Source: a virus
Virus record (IMG/VR): IMGVR_UViG_3300017971_000201
Coordinates: 1 to 64,000 of that record
DNA: 64,000 nt
Direction: 5' to 3' (one strand)
The notes under the pieces were generated by a model that searched no databases, was not told the origin of the DNA, and saw only the letters and a program-made list of their open reading frames with translations. Numbering within the stretch: the stretch's first letter is position 1; every line of letters starts with the position of its first letter. Of this stretch, positions 9,023 to 15,837 are shown piece by piece. The position numbers were made by a program, and so were the translations under genes.

Positions 9023-9352
9023 GTCGTCCGGCCGATCGTCCTTGGTAGAACTGTGGCAGAGTCCTACAACATCAGCACTTGGCGTCTGATGCTCATCGTG
9101 GTACTCTGGAATAGGCACGGGGCCTCCGGGTCTTGTGCCGATCTCGGGGCGCGGCAGCTCCTCGGGTTGGTAGAGCGACATGCTAGGAGCCCGGTCGGCG
9201 GTCGGCCGGGCTTCGGCGCATCTATGGTAGCTCGCGGGTCCGTCACCCATCGAGCACGAAACCATATCTGCGATCGGCGCCACCATCGTGGTGGCACTCG
9301 CCTGGGAAACGTCAGACGCTACAGCTCTGTGCGTCCTATCAGGTTGCGGCTG
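9023..9352. other. Intergenic region, no gene supported
   Basis: About 330 bases between the winged-helix gene and the membrane coiled-coil gene. The minus-strand frame of the winged-helix gene continues through much of it, but third-position GC falls and no ribosome site precedes its ATGs. A right-facing GGTAGAAC box at 9034-9041 is the only recognisable site. Confidence 0.4.
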
Positions 9353-10126
9353 CTACTCGTCCTGGTGCTGGACTTGTTCCTGGCGCTCGAGGTAGCGGTC
9401 GAACGCGGCCTCGGTCTTCTCCCGGACCTCGTCGTCGTCCCCGGGCCACTGCGCCTGGATCTGCTGCTGCGCCTGCTGCACGATCTTCTCGCGACGCTCG
9501 CGCAGCGATGTCAAGAGGGCGGCCTTGGTCGGCCCGCTTCTCATTCCAGAGTCGCCGGTGAACACCCGCGCCTCCTGGTAGTGGGACCTGGCCGCCTCGG
9601 AGACAGCCGTCTGCACGGCCATGACCTTCAGCGCGTCATGCAGCCTGGTGACGAGCACCCGCAGTGCGGTCAGCTCGGCGGCCCGCGCCTGGTCCATCTG
9701 CTGGATCCGCTCGTCGGCGCCCTTGAAGAGCTTGTCGAGCCGACCGACCAGCACGCCCAGCTGGTCCAGCTCCGCGACGGCCGCCTCGACCTCCTGGTTC
9801 GTCGCCTGCACCTGCCGGATGCCTTCCTCGGCCCGGTCGGTGAAGTAGTAGGTCGCGAGCGGTGTAGCGACGAGCAACGCGATCGGGATGAGGCCGCGCA
9901 TGATGATCCGATCGATCAGCGACGTGTGCGCCTTGTCGGCCTTCGTCTCTGAATCCCGCTCCTTCGCCTCCGCCTCCTTCAGCTTCGCCTGCGCGAGGAT
10001 CAGCTCGGCCTGCGCTCGGATGACGTCGGCGTTGGGCTCACCAACCGGCACAACCGGCATCTCACCCTTGTCCTTGTCTGGCTTGATGTTGACTGGCTGG
10101 TTCCCGTTTACGTCGGCATCGGACAT
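9353..10126 (-). CDS. Single-pass membrane coiled-coil protein, unknown function
   Basis: 257 residues from an ATG at 10126 with GAGGAAAA upstream. Residues ~40-75 are a charged helix (RAQAELILAQAKLKEAEAK). One transmembrane segment follows (GLIPIALLVATPLATYYF), then a long heptad-rich coiled coil (VEAAVAELDQLGVLVGRLDK) and a glutamine-rich C-terminus. The topology suggests a cytoplasmic N-terminus with a coiled coil outside or in the periplasm. It stands alone, with a TTATAC box 28 bases upstream. No family recognised. Confidence 0.65.
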   Translation of the reverse strand: MSDADVNGNQPVNIKPDKDKGEMPVVPVGEPNADVIRAQAELILAQAKLKEAEAKERDSETKADKAHTSLIDRIIMRGLIPIALLVATPLATYYFTDRAEEGIRQVQATNQEVEAAVAELDQLGVLVGRLDKLFKGADERIQQMDQARAAELTALRVLVTRLHDALKVMAVQTAVSEAARSHYQEARVFTGDSGMRSGPTKAALLTSLRERREKIVQQAQQQIQAQWPGDDDEVREKTEAAFDRYLERQEQVQHQDE

Positions 10127-10158
10127 GGTTTTCCTCGTCGTTTTTTGTCGAGATCCTG

Positions 10159-10164
10159 TATAAC
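10159..10164 (+). promoter_or_regulatory. TATAAC -10-like hexamer, near-palindromic
   Basis: CTGTATAACAG reads TATAAC rightward and TTATAC leftward, so it could serve both the left-facing membrane-protein gene and the right-facing Pth2 remnant, whose GTG lies exactly 6 bases downstream. Confidence 0.45.
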
Positions 10165-10170
10165 AGAAGT

Positions 10171-10370
10171 GTGAGCCGACTACGACCGTAGCCCCGCCAC
10201 CCACTACATCGTCGCGCGCGCCGACCTGCCGCGCGGCGTCCTCTGCGCCCAGGTCACGCACGCGGCCGGCGAGAGCGCAGATCCCCTTCCTCCCCGTGGT
10301 ACCCACGCCGTTGTTCTCGGCGTCCGCGACGAGGATGCGCTTCTCCGAGATCGACATGACGAAGCTGGAC
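10171..10370 (+). pseudogene. Peptidyl-tRNA hydrolase 2 remnant (frameshifted and truncated)
   Basis: From about 10175 the +1 frame reads THYIVARADLPRG, THAAGES, then GTHAVVLGVRDEDALL, closely matching the N-terminal half of bacterial/archaeal Pth2 enzymes, which free tRNA from stalled peptidyl-tRNA. The frame has no start codon. A GTG at 10171, placed 6 bases after a TATAAC box, would join it if one C were removed after the second codon. The C-terminal half of Pth2 is replaced by a different gene in another frame. This looks like a recently broken gene; a sequencing error would explain only the 5' shift. Confidence 0.6.
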
Positions 10371-10763
10371 GTGAAGAAGATCAAGTCCGAGATCAACATG
10401 GTGGCCGCCGCGCTGCGCGAGTACCGTGCGCGGTTCAAGCAGTCGCAGCGCGAGAACGGCGGCGGCGCCGGCCGCATCTGCCCGAGCGAGGAGACGATCG
10501 CGAAGGACCCGGACTTCTGGAAGCACTATGACGGCGGGCGCGGCTGGTGGAGGTGGAGCTGGCTCGAGACCGACTACACCCGTTTGTGCGCGCTGCGGGC
10601 ACACATGCGAGGAAAACTCCACTTCTGTCCGCGCACGAAGGAGGAGACAGCCGGCGATCTGGGGATCCTGTGGCCCATCACACAGGAAGCCCAGGCCGAC
10701 TGGGTCGAGGAGATCGCCGAGGGCTACAAGCTGTCGGAGGAGCCGGGTAAAACGGCAGCATGA
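10335..10763 (+). CDS. Hypothetical protein, 142 aa
   Basis: Charged protein beginning MRFSEIDMTKLDVKK, with a helical N-terminus (VAAALREYRARFKQSQ), a tryptophan-rich centre (GGRGWWRWSW) and an acidic helical end. No family recognised. The start is uncertain: ATGs at 10335 and 10356 are both possible and neither has a good ribosome site. Its 5' end overlaps the Pth2 remnant in a different frame, as if the two were joined by recombination. Confidence 0.6.
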   Translation: MRFSEIDMTKLDVKKIKSEINMVAAALREYRARFKQSQRENGGGAGRICPSEETIAKDPDFWKHYDGGRGWWRWSWLETDYTRLCALRAHMRGKLHFCPRTKEETAGDLGILWPITQEAQADWVEEIAEGYKLSEEPGKTAA

Positions 10764-10839
10764 GGGACAAGCGGCTCCGACCCCGAGGAGAGGAGCTGCT
10801 ATACCACTGTCCCGCCCCTCGAGCGTTTCGGGGGGTCCT

Positions 10840-10912
10840 GCGCCCGTAGCTTAGTGGCCGAGCAGCACGACGGTAGACCGTGCGGACGGGGGTTCGAATC
10901 CCTCCGGGCGCG
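10840..10912 (+). tRNA. tRNA-like gene, atypical anticodon arm (GTA would be Tyr)
   Basis: Acceptor GCGCCCG/CGGGCGC is perfect. The D stem GCTT/GAGC and a T arm with TTCGAAT are good. The anticodon arm is odd: CACGA/CCGTG encloses CGGTAGA, giving GTA but with G instead of U at position 33 and an A-C mismatch. It lies alone, 8 kb from the main array, and the next gene starts two bases after it. Possibly non-functional or with another role. Confidence 0.6.
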
Positions 10913-10913
10913 T

Positions 10914-11165
10914 ATGAGCGAGGAGCGACCTTTCGACATCTCCGAGCTGTCTTGGAGCAGGCTATCACCAATCATGCGGCGCCGGCTACGCGACGGCGAG
11001 CGCGGGCTCAACGCATCTCGGGAGAATGGGGACGTCGAGGTCATCGCTGACGGTGTTCGCGCGCTTCAGTCCACCGACTCGGTCGGTACGCCGGCCGAGA
11101 ACAAGAGCGTGATGCGCGCCCACGACGAGATGATGGACTACCTACGAGAGAGCGGGTACTGGTGA
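10914..11165 (+). CDS. Hypothetical protein, 83 aa
   Basis: Begins MSEERPFDISELSWSRL directly after the tRNA and ends overlapping the GTG of the next gene by three bases, suggesting coupled translation. It is charged and helical with no recognised domain. No ribosome site is visible because the tRNA occupies the upstream bases; processing of the tRNA 3' end would yield a leaderless message. Confidence 0.6.
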   Translation: MSEERPFDISELSWSRLSPIMRRRLRDGERGLNASRENGDVEVIADGVRALQSTDSVGTPAENKSVMRAHDEMMDYLRESGYW

Positions 11166-11869
11166 CGATCCTCTCGAGCCCATGGCCTCAGCTGGATGAT
11201 GTCTCTCTAGGATTCCACCCGGGCGAGCTGATCCTCCTGGCCGGCCAGACGAAGCGAGGCCGGACCTGGGTGCTTCTCACGATGGCGAACGCGGCAGCCC
11301 AGGCGTTGCAAGACGAGCGCGTGCTGATCTTCCCGACCACCACGCCGGCGCGAGATGTGCACATACGCCTCTACGCGCTCCGCACGAAGCAGTCCTACAA
11401 CATCGTCAGGCAGAGCGCTGTCGATCACCTGGCCGAGGTCGGGGAGAGGGATGACCGACTGCGCATCATGTCGTTCGATCCGTGCAAACACTCTCCTACG
11501 TTCGAGGAGCTGACCAAGCGGTCGGGCGACGGTTACGCGGGACTGTTCGTGGACGACATGATGTTCGCGTGCAGCCGTTACAAGGACTACAGGCGCAGGG
11601 AGATACGATACGCGGCTGAGCTGAAGGAGCTGGCGATCCGCCGCAGTATCCCGGTCATCGCGACGGTGCACTCCAGCAACAACGGCTATGCCGTCCCACA
11701 GGGCCTGTCAGATCACGCCGACGTCGTCCTTCGTCTGGATCCGTTCAACTCACTCTCGCAGAAGCCTGGGCCGCGCAAGGTCATCGTGGACGCAGCCCGT
11801 GGGTTTCGGAGCGGCTTCGACATCTCGATCAAGTTCGATCCGGCGGCCGGAGAGTACGGCGGGCCGTAG
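11162..11869 (+). CDS. DnaB/RecA-fold ATPase paralog with degenerate Walker A
   Basis: 235 residues. The start LGFHPGELILLAGQTKRGRTW parallels the helicase segment LGLQPGELTVLLAKRKVGKTW, but the Walker A lysine is replaced by arginine (GRT for GKT). Later matches include LFVDDMMF (Walker B-like), IPVIATVHSSNNG (like VPVLATTQF) and a C-terminal segment AARGFRSGFDISIKFD (like MESREFRGVDIQIAF). It lacks the helicase N-terminal domain. Probably a non-catalytic partner or regulator of the helicase, or an ATPase of altered specificity. GTG start overlaps the previous stop. Confidence 0.7.
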   Translation: MTILSSPWPQLDDVSLGFHPGELILLAGQTKRGRTWVLLTMANAAAQALQDERVLIFPTTTPARDVHIRLYALRTKQSYNIVRQSAVDHLAEVGERDDRLRIMSFDPCKHSPTFEELTKRSGDGYAGLFVDDMMFACSRYKDYRRREIRYAAELKELAIRRSIPVIATVHSSNNGYAVPQGLSDHADVVLRLDPFNSLSQKPGPRKVIVDAARGFRSGFDISIKFDPAAGEYGGP

Positions 11870-11882
11870 CGCGTCCATCTCG

Positions 11883-11888
11883 TAGAAT
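11883..11888 (+). promoter_or_regulatory. TAGAAT -10-like hexamer, leaderless arrangement
   Basis: TAGAAT lies six bases before the ATG of the following gene, leaving no room for a ribosome site. It resembles the TAGAAC boxes elsewhere. Confidence 0.45.
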
Positions 11889-11894
11889 CGCGGC

Positions 11895-12317
11895 ATGGAC
11901 TCGTCACGTCGAAAGGCGCTCGAAGACTACTGCCAGCGCAAGCCGTCCGTACCTCTTGAGAACAGGATGCACCTCACCATGGCGCACGCCTTGCGGTGCC
12001 GGTGCCAGAAGTGCAATCGGATCATCACCTGGGAAGACGCGGACTCGATTGGGATCATCACCGGCGAGTGCTGCAAGCTCGTCTACCGGCTATACCCGTT
12101 CTCGGTCATGGTCCGTGTCGAGGACAGCCGACCGGAGGCCCTGCTCCCGCCGACCCGGGAAGACAGTCTCTTTCCGGCGATCGACGCCGACATCATGAAG
12201 CTCGCGGAGCGCCCGCTCGATGCGGCACCGCCCCCGGCGTCGAGGGATCAGGCACCAGATCCAGCGTGTTCAGCTGGAGCGTATTCCGACGATCCCAGTC
12301 TTCCACGCGCTTCTTGA
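11895..12317 (+). CDS. Zinc-ribbon-like hypothetical protein
   Basis: 140 residues. Cysteines at CRCQKCNRI (near residue 34) and later GECCK could form a zinc ribbon. The last ~50 residues are proline-rich and lie over the 3' end of the opposing gene, a 125-base convergent overlap, so the true C-terminus may be less constrained. No family recognised. Confidence 0.6.
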   Translation: MDSSRRKALEDYCQRKPSVPLENRMHLTMAHALRCRCQKCNRIITWEDADSIGIITGECCKLVYRLYPFSVMVRVEDSRPEALLPPTREDSLFPAIDADIMKLAERPLDAAPPPASRDQAPDPACSAGAYSDDPSLPRAS

Positions 12318-12534
12318 TCTCTGGGTCCTCGATTGCCGCGAGCCTCTCAACAGCGGACGGTTCAAGCCGCCGGCTCGCCTCGACAGCGACGCCAATCGCC
12401 GAACCTCCGCCGATCGAGTGACCAGCCACGGTCCCATCAACTCTCGCGAAGAGCATCTCGCCGGCGTCGATGCACCCGTTGGCCGGCAGCTCGACCTCGC
12501 CGCCGTCATTCAGTCGGATTCGGACGCTCTGCAT
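12193..12534 (-). CDS. Small protein with SAVERLAAI motif
   Basis: 113 residues beginning MQSVRIRLNDGGEVEL. The N-terminal half looks like a small beta-rich domain; after it comes EPSAVERLAAIEDPEIKK and then an acidic helix. That SAVxRLAAL segment recurs in about a dozen otherwise unrelated proteins here. ATG at 12534, preceded by AAGGACAAGG, lies inside the 3' end of the upstream gene. The 3' end overlaps the opposing gene. Confidence 0.65.
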   Translation of the reverse strand: MQSVRIRLNDGGEVELPANGCIDAGEMLFARVDGTVAGHSIGGGSAIGVAVEASRRLEPSAVERLAAIEDPEIKKRVEDWDRRNTLQLNTLDLVPDPSTPGAVPHRAGAPRAS

Positions 12535-12832
12535 CCTTGTCCTTCCTCGGTTGAGCGAGCATCGTCTGGTGCGGGTCCTGCACCCGCGTCTGCCCGTCCC
12601 ACTCCGGGTTGTCCCGCTCCACCTTCCTGAGCAGGGCTCGGCCCATGATCGAGCGAGCGATGTCGCGAACCGCGTCGCCGGCCCCCTCGCCGAAGTGCTC
12701 CTCCATCTCCTCGATCGACTTGAGCAGCTCTTGAGCCTTCTCCGGCTTGCCGTCGGCCAGGTCACGCGCCCACTCCGGCTCGGGGAGCTGCTCGCCGAGC
12801 CTGAGCGGTCGCCGCTTCTTGGGCCTGCTCAC
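12506..12832 (-). CDS. Hypothetical acidic helical protein, 108 aa
   Basis: Begins with GTG (VSRPKKRRPLRLGEQL) overlapping the upstream stop (GTGA) and overlaps the downstream gene by 29 bases. Basic N-terminus, then an acidic amphipathic helix region (AQELLKSIEEMEEHFGEG). No family recognised. Confidence 0.6.
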   Translation of the reverse strand: MSRPKKRRPLRLGEQLPEPEWARDLADGKPEKAQELLKSIEEMEEHFGEGAGDAVRDIARSIMGRALLRKVERDNPEWDGQTRVQDPHQTMLAQPRKDKDAERPNPTE

Positions 12833-13104
12833 GCCTCATCATCCTTGTCTCGCACCAGGTCGGCCAGCTCTTCGACCGCGCTGGGGGGAAGAGGCTGCGG
12901 CCAGATGTGAACCGTGTTGCTCGCACCGCCGGATCCACCAGCTCCGCCGCTTCCGCCTCCTGCGGTGATGCTCGGAGTCGGCTTACCGTTACCGCCGATC
13001 CCCGTCGTGATGCTGCCGCTGAAGACGATGGCCGAACAGCCGCCTCTACCGCTCCATCCGCCGGAGCCGCCAGAGATGACCGTGTGGCTGTTAGTTCTCG
13101 TCAT
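12829..13104 (-). CDS. Glycine-rich small protein ending in PPSAVEELADL
   Basis: 91 residues. The first 65 are glycine/serine-rich (GGSGGWSGRGG, GGGSGGAGGSGG); the C-terminus is PLPPSAVEELADLVRDKD, a version of the recurrent SAVxRLAAL motif placed at the end of a low-complexity chain. Likely a flexible display or linker protein; function unknown. Confidence 0.6.
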   Translation of the reverse strand: MTRTNSHTVISGGSGGWSGRGGCSAIVFSGSITTGIGGNGKPTPSITAGGGSGGAGGSGGASNTVHIWPQPLPPSAVEELADLVRDKDDEA

Positions 13105-13110
13105 CGTCCG

Positions 13111-13356
13111 CTACTCCCACAGTGATCTCAGATCGGCCAGCATCTCGTCGAAACTGGCCCTCGCCTTGTCGTAGTCCTCCACCTTCTTCTTCGCGTCGGG
13201 ATCTACAACAGCCGCGAGCTTCTCGACGACGGACGGCTCGGCCGGCAGACCGGCGGTTCGGAGCTTCCTCGGCTTCGCGATCACCTCCTCAGAGCGGATG
13301 TTCAGCTCGATCGCAGGCAGATCGTCCCAGTCATCGGGCAGGCCGTCTGGTCTCAT
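13111..13356 (-). CDS. Small protein with SVVEKLAAV motif
   Basis: 81 residues. An acidic N-terminus (PDDWDDLPAIELN) is followed by EPSVVEKLAAVVDPDAKKK and a helical tail ending LADLRSLWE. The ATG at 13356 was chosen because it overlaps the upstream stop (ATGA) and has GAGGG at good spacing; another ATG lies at 13362. Confidence 0.6.
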   Translation of the reverse strand: MRPDGLPDDWDDLPAIELNIRSEEVIAKPRKLRTAGLPAEPSVVEKLAAVVDPDAKKKVEDYDKARASFDEMLADLRSLWE

Positions 13357-13637
13357 GGGCATCCCTCGGAGAGGAAGCCCAGGCGGTCTACGGCGGACAT
13401 CTGGGCGCGCTTGATCTCCTTGTCGATCTCGGCCTTCATGAGGCCGGCCGCGCCCGCGATGATCTCTTCCTCGACCGACGACGCTGTCGGCCCCGGACCG
13501 GGATCGTCCTCGCCGCGCGAGATGGCAGCGAGCCGATCGACGGCCGAGCGCTCCATCGACGGGAAGATGCCGAAGTCTCGCAGGAAGTCTTGTTGAGCCT
13601 CGACCGAGTGCTTGGCCCGGAAGCTACGCCTGGTCAT
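13353..13637 (-). CDS. Small protein with two SAVDRL motifs
   Basis: 94 residues. SAVDRLAAISRG occurs at about residues 31-42 and SAVDRLGFLSEG near the C-terminus, separated by an acidic helical stretch. It is the only protein here with two copies of the recurrent motif. It overlaps the neighbours on both sides, which indicates one polycistronic unit. Confidence 0.65.
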   Translation of the reverse strand: MTRRSFRAKHSVEAQQDFLRDFGIFPSMERSAVDRLAAISRGEDDPGPGPTASSVEEEIIAGAAGLMKAEIDKEIKRAQMSAVDRLGFLSEGCP

Positions 13638-13998
13638 GGCCCACTTGTTCGATCAGCGCTCTCAGCCTCTTCTTGTTCGTGGCTGTTGTGATGAACACCT
13701 CTGCGTGCATCCGCTCGATGCTCTCCTTGGTCTCCTCGGTCACGTACCGGAAGCAGTCGAGCAGTGTCCGCTGCTGTTCGTTCCCTTCGTCGTAGGTCTT
13801 GGAGATCTTCTCGACGTCGTCCTTCCGCTCTCCGGTGCCGCGCGAGCTGACGCCGACGCCGACTGACGTGTGCAGCCAGTGGTTGAAGCTGCGCTTCCGC
13901 CGGCGGAGGATCTGCTCCTCCGGCGTGCAGGACAGGTCGCCCAGCTCGGCGATGAGATCGCGGGCCTCTCCTTCTCCCCAGTCGTCGGCCGCGCTCAT
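13624..13998 (-). CDS. Hypothetical protein, 124 aa
   Basis: Begins MSAADDWGEGEARDLIAEL; ATG at 13998 overlaps the upstream stop (ATGA) and has GGGAG upstream. Middle segment RRRKRSFNHWLHTS is basic; the C-terminus is charged and helical. No family recognised. ATGs at 14013 and 14028 lie in a 15-base tandem repeat and are less likely starts. Confidence 0.6.
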   Translation of the reverse strand: MSAADDWGEGEARDLIAELGDLSCTPEEQILRRRKRSFNHWLHTSVGVGVSSRGTGERKDDVEKISKTYDEGNEQQRTLLDCFRYVTEETKESIERMHAEVFITTATNKKRLRALIEQVGHDQA

Positions 13999-14372
13999 AT
14001 CGGCATCTCCCATACCGGCATCTCCCATACCTTGTTCAGGGATGCCTTTGTCATAGCGTGATCGTCGTACTTCTTGATCTTCTTCGCCAGTTCGCCTTCG
14101 GGCTCTGCCAGCGCGGCGAGTCGATCGACGGCCGATGGCTCCCACATACCGTAGCGCGGCCGGTAGAAGGCGACGCCACCGATCGGCGGCGTCATCGGCT
14201 GGACCGACACGATCGGCTCGTACAGCGGATCGTGTATCCGGGACCGCCGGATCATCGCCAGCCCAGCCTTCACCCACGGTGGCGGGTCACCGCCCTGGAC
14301 TCGGATCTCCTTCGCGAGCTGCCGCTCGAAGCTCTCGATGATCTCGCGTGTCGCCTCCATCACGGCGCTCAT
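13995..14372 (-). CDS. Small protein with SAVDRLAAL motif
   Basis: 125 residues. N-terminal helix (ATREIIESFERQLAKEI), then a proline-rich centre, then EPSAVDRLAALAEPEGELA and KKIKKYDD. The C-terminus MPVWEMPVWEMPI comes from a tandem 15-base repeat in the DNA. ATG overlaps the upstream stop. Function unknown. Confidence 0.65.
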   Translation of the reverse strand: MSAVMEATREIIESFERQLAKEIRVQGGDPPPWVKAGLAMIRRSRIHDPLYEPIVSVQPMTPPIGGVAFYRPRYGMWEPSAVDRLAALAEPEGELAKKIKKYDDHAMTKASLNKVWEMPVWEMPI

Positions 14373-14788
14373 CGGACCACATCTCCGAGTAGATCGATGA
14401 CCGCTGGTCCGTCCGGTATCGCGCCGATGTTCAGGTCAACGGTGATGATCTCCATGCCGCGAACCAGCTGACCGTGGCGTGTTCCGAAGGCTCGAATAAC
14501 ACCGTGCACCGGGTAAGTGCGCCCAATCTCCACGAACGTCCTGGCCATCCGTCCTTGCTCGTTGTCCACGAACTCCAGGTCGGTTTCAAGCTGCCCGTCC
14601 GCCTTCACACGCAGGCCGGTGACGATATGCGAGGCGGTGGTCAGCCGCATCCGGCCCGTCGCCTCTGGGCTGCTCAGCTCGCCGATCATGCGTCGACCTT
14701 CGATCTTCTCCTGCACGCGCGCGATGGCCGCCCTCAGCTCGCTGGCCGTGGTGTGAATCGGGGCTACGGGCAGAGTGTAGATGGTCAT
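14369..14788 (-). CDS. Hypothetical protein, 139 aa, weak similarity to phage head-protease fold
   Basis: Begins MTIYTLPVAP with GGAGAGGA upstream and a GGTAGAAC box 20 bases upstream. The series IGELSSPEATGRM, SHIVTGLRVKADGQL, then a helix and GVIRAFGTRH, has the order seen in phage prohead protease folds (GEL.HP, SH, VSSRG). Here the histidine and serine that would be catalytic are absent (SSPE, IRAFG), so it is at most an inactive relative. Low confidence in any function; it heads an operon of small genes running left. Confidence 0.5.
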   Translation of the reverse strand: MTIYTLPVAPIHTTASELRAAIARVQEKIEGRRMIGELSSPEATGRMRLTTASHIVTGLRVKADGQLETDLEFVDNEQGRMARTFVEIGRTYPVHGVIRAFGTRHGQLVRGMEIITVDLNIGAIPDGPAVIDLLGDVVR

Positions 14789-14800
14789 TCCTCTCCAGAC

Positions 14801-14808
14801 GTTCTACC
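14801..14808 (-). promoter_or_regulatory. GGTAGAAC promoter-like box
   Basis: GGGGTAGAAC on the minus strand, followed by GGAGAGGA and the ATG at 14788. Same box-then-ribosome-site layout as at 9015, 35149 and 41777. Confidence 0.55.
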
Positions 14809-14824
14809 CCGGCCCCGGTGTCTA

Positions 14825-15367
14825 CTACTCGATGGGCGGCGGCTCCCAGGTTCCGGCCTTCACCTCGTTCACCCACGCCAGCGCATCTTCGTAGGAGACC
14901 ATGCGGCCGAGGAGGTTCTTGTAACCCTTCAGGACGAGAGCGATCTCCTCGGACCGTCGCCACGGCATCCCGATGATCTCGTAGTACCATCCCAGCTGTT
15001 CCTCGGCCCACATGAACGACTTGTCGGTGCCATAGCGCGCGATCCACAGCAGGACGCCCATCGCGAACTGCCGCTTTGAGTGCTCCTGCTCATGGCGCAG
15101 CCTGGCGCGATAGGAGGCGCTGCCGGGCGGGTTCTTCGTGAGCCACTTCTCGATCGATTCGACGTACACGTGGTTGCCGACCGTGGTGATCTGGTTCTCG
15201 CCGCCGAGCATGTCCGGCCGCTCGGCCATCACGACGAGCGGCTTCCATTCCTCGTCGAGGTCCATGGTCTCGTAGCCCATGGCGTCAGCCGCCTTGTCCA
15301 CCATGACGCATCCGCTGGGTAGAACGAGGACCAGCGCCAGAAGCACGAGCTGGGAAATTCGAGTCAT
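14825..15367 (-). CDS. Lipoprotein with HExxH motif
   Basis: 180 residues. The N-terminus is a lipoprotein signal: MTRISQLVLLALVLVLPSGC, lipobox LPSGC. The mature part contains RHEQEHSKRQ; HEQEH matches the HExxH zinc-binding helix of zincin peptidases. The ATG at 15367 has GGAGG 7 bases upstream; another ATG is at 15370. A membrane-anchored, possibly metal-dependent hydrolase or an adhesin-like lipoprotein is inferred. It is divergent from the GroES-like gene. Confidence 0.6.
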   Translation of the reverse strand: MTRISQLVLLALVLVLPSGCVMVDKAADAMGYETMDLDEEWKPLVVMAERPDMLGGENQITTVGNHVYVESIEKWLTKNPPGSASYRARLRHEQEHSKRQFAMGVLLWIARYGTDKSFMWAEEQLGWYYEIIGMPWRRSEEIALVLKGYKNLLGRMVSYEDALAWVNEVKAGTWEPPPIE

Positions 15368-15417
15368 CATCGTCCCTCCATTCGTGTATTCTGCCGCCCA
15401 CAAGGAGGAAACACCAG

Positions 15418-15837
15418 ATGGCAGAGCTTGAGTTGCCCCCAGGGGCGAAGGTCGAGGAGACGAAGCCCGCGCCGGCCGAGGAGAAGCAGGAGACGGACTG
15501 GACGGAGACGCCGTTCCCGATCGAGCTGTTCAGCAACAACATCGTGATCAAGCGCGACGACGTGGACGAGATGACCGAGGGCGGGATCATCCTCCCCGAG
15601 ACCGCGCGCCAGGGCCAGTACCGCACGATGGTCGGCACCGTGATCGCGGTCGGCCCGGGGTTCATGAAGGGCGACGGGTCGTGCATCCCGATGCGTGTCG
15701 CGGTCGGCGACCGGGTCGTCTTCCGCAAGTTCCAGGCGATGGTCGAGCTGACGGTCGACGGATTCGACTACCACCTCCTCGACGAGAACGGCCTGCTCGG
15801 CAAGGTTCGCGAGGGCGGCGTCACGAAGGTCCGCTGA
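15418..15837 (+). CDS. groES: GroES-like co-chaperonin
   Basis: 139 residues. The N-terminal 35 residues are acidic and disordered; then NNIVIKRDDVDEMTEGGIIL matches the first strand and PLxDRV..EEKTAGGIxLP region of GroES, followed by GTVIAVGPG, the mobile-loop equivalent, AVGDRVVFRKF and a C-terminal beta hairpin. GroES caps GroEL during folding; no GroEL is in the window, so it would pair with the host chaperonin, as phage-encoded co-chaperonins (gp31-like) do for capsid folding. AAGGAGG precedes the ATG. Confidence 0.8.
   Translation: MAELELPPGAKVEETKPAPAEEKQETDWTETPFPIELFSNNIVIKRDDVDEMTEGGIILPETARQGQYRTMVGTVIAVGPGFMKGDGSCIPMRVAVGDRVVFRKFQAMVELTVDGFDYHLLDENGLLGKVREGGVTKVR

Noticed and set aside
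8996-9286. Upstream extension of the small winged-helix gene (a frame starting MSLYQPEEL)
   Set aside because: Third-position GC drops, the region contains a GGTAGAAC box and a strong ribosome site that point to the GTG at 8995, and no ribosome site precedes the upstream ATG.
12193-12317. Convergent overlap of two genes by 125 bases as evidence against one of them
   Set aside because: Both frames have good upstream coding features and starts; a shared 3' region is tolerable, so both were kept with lower confidence.
13999-14031. Short tandem repeat of a 15-base unit
   Set aside because: Only about two copies inside a coding gene; a simple duplication that lengthens a C-terminus, not a repeat array or CRISPR.
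14369-14788. Prohead protease assignment
   Set aside because: Motif order is similar but the histidine and serine needed for catalysis are missing, and no capsid genes are nearby.
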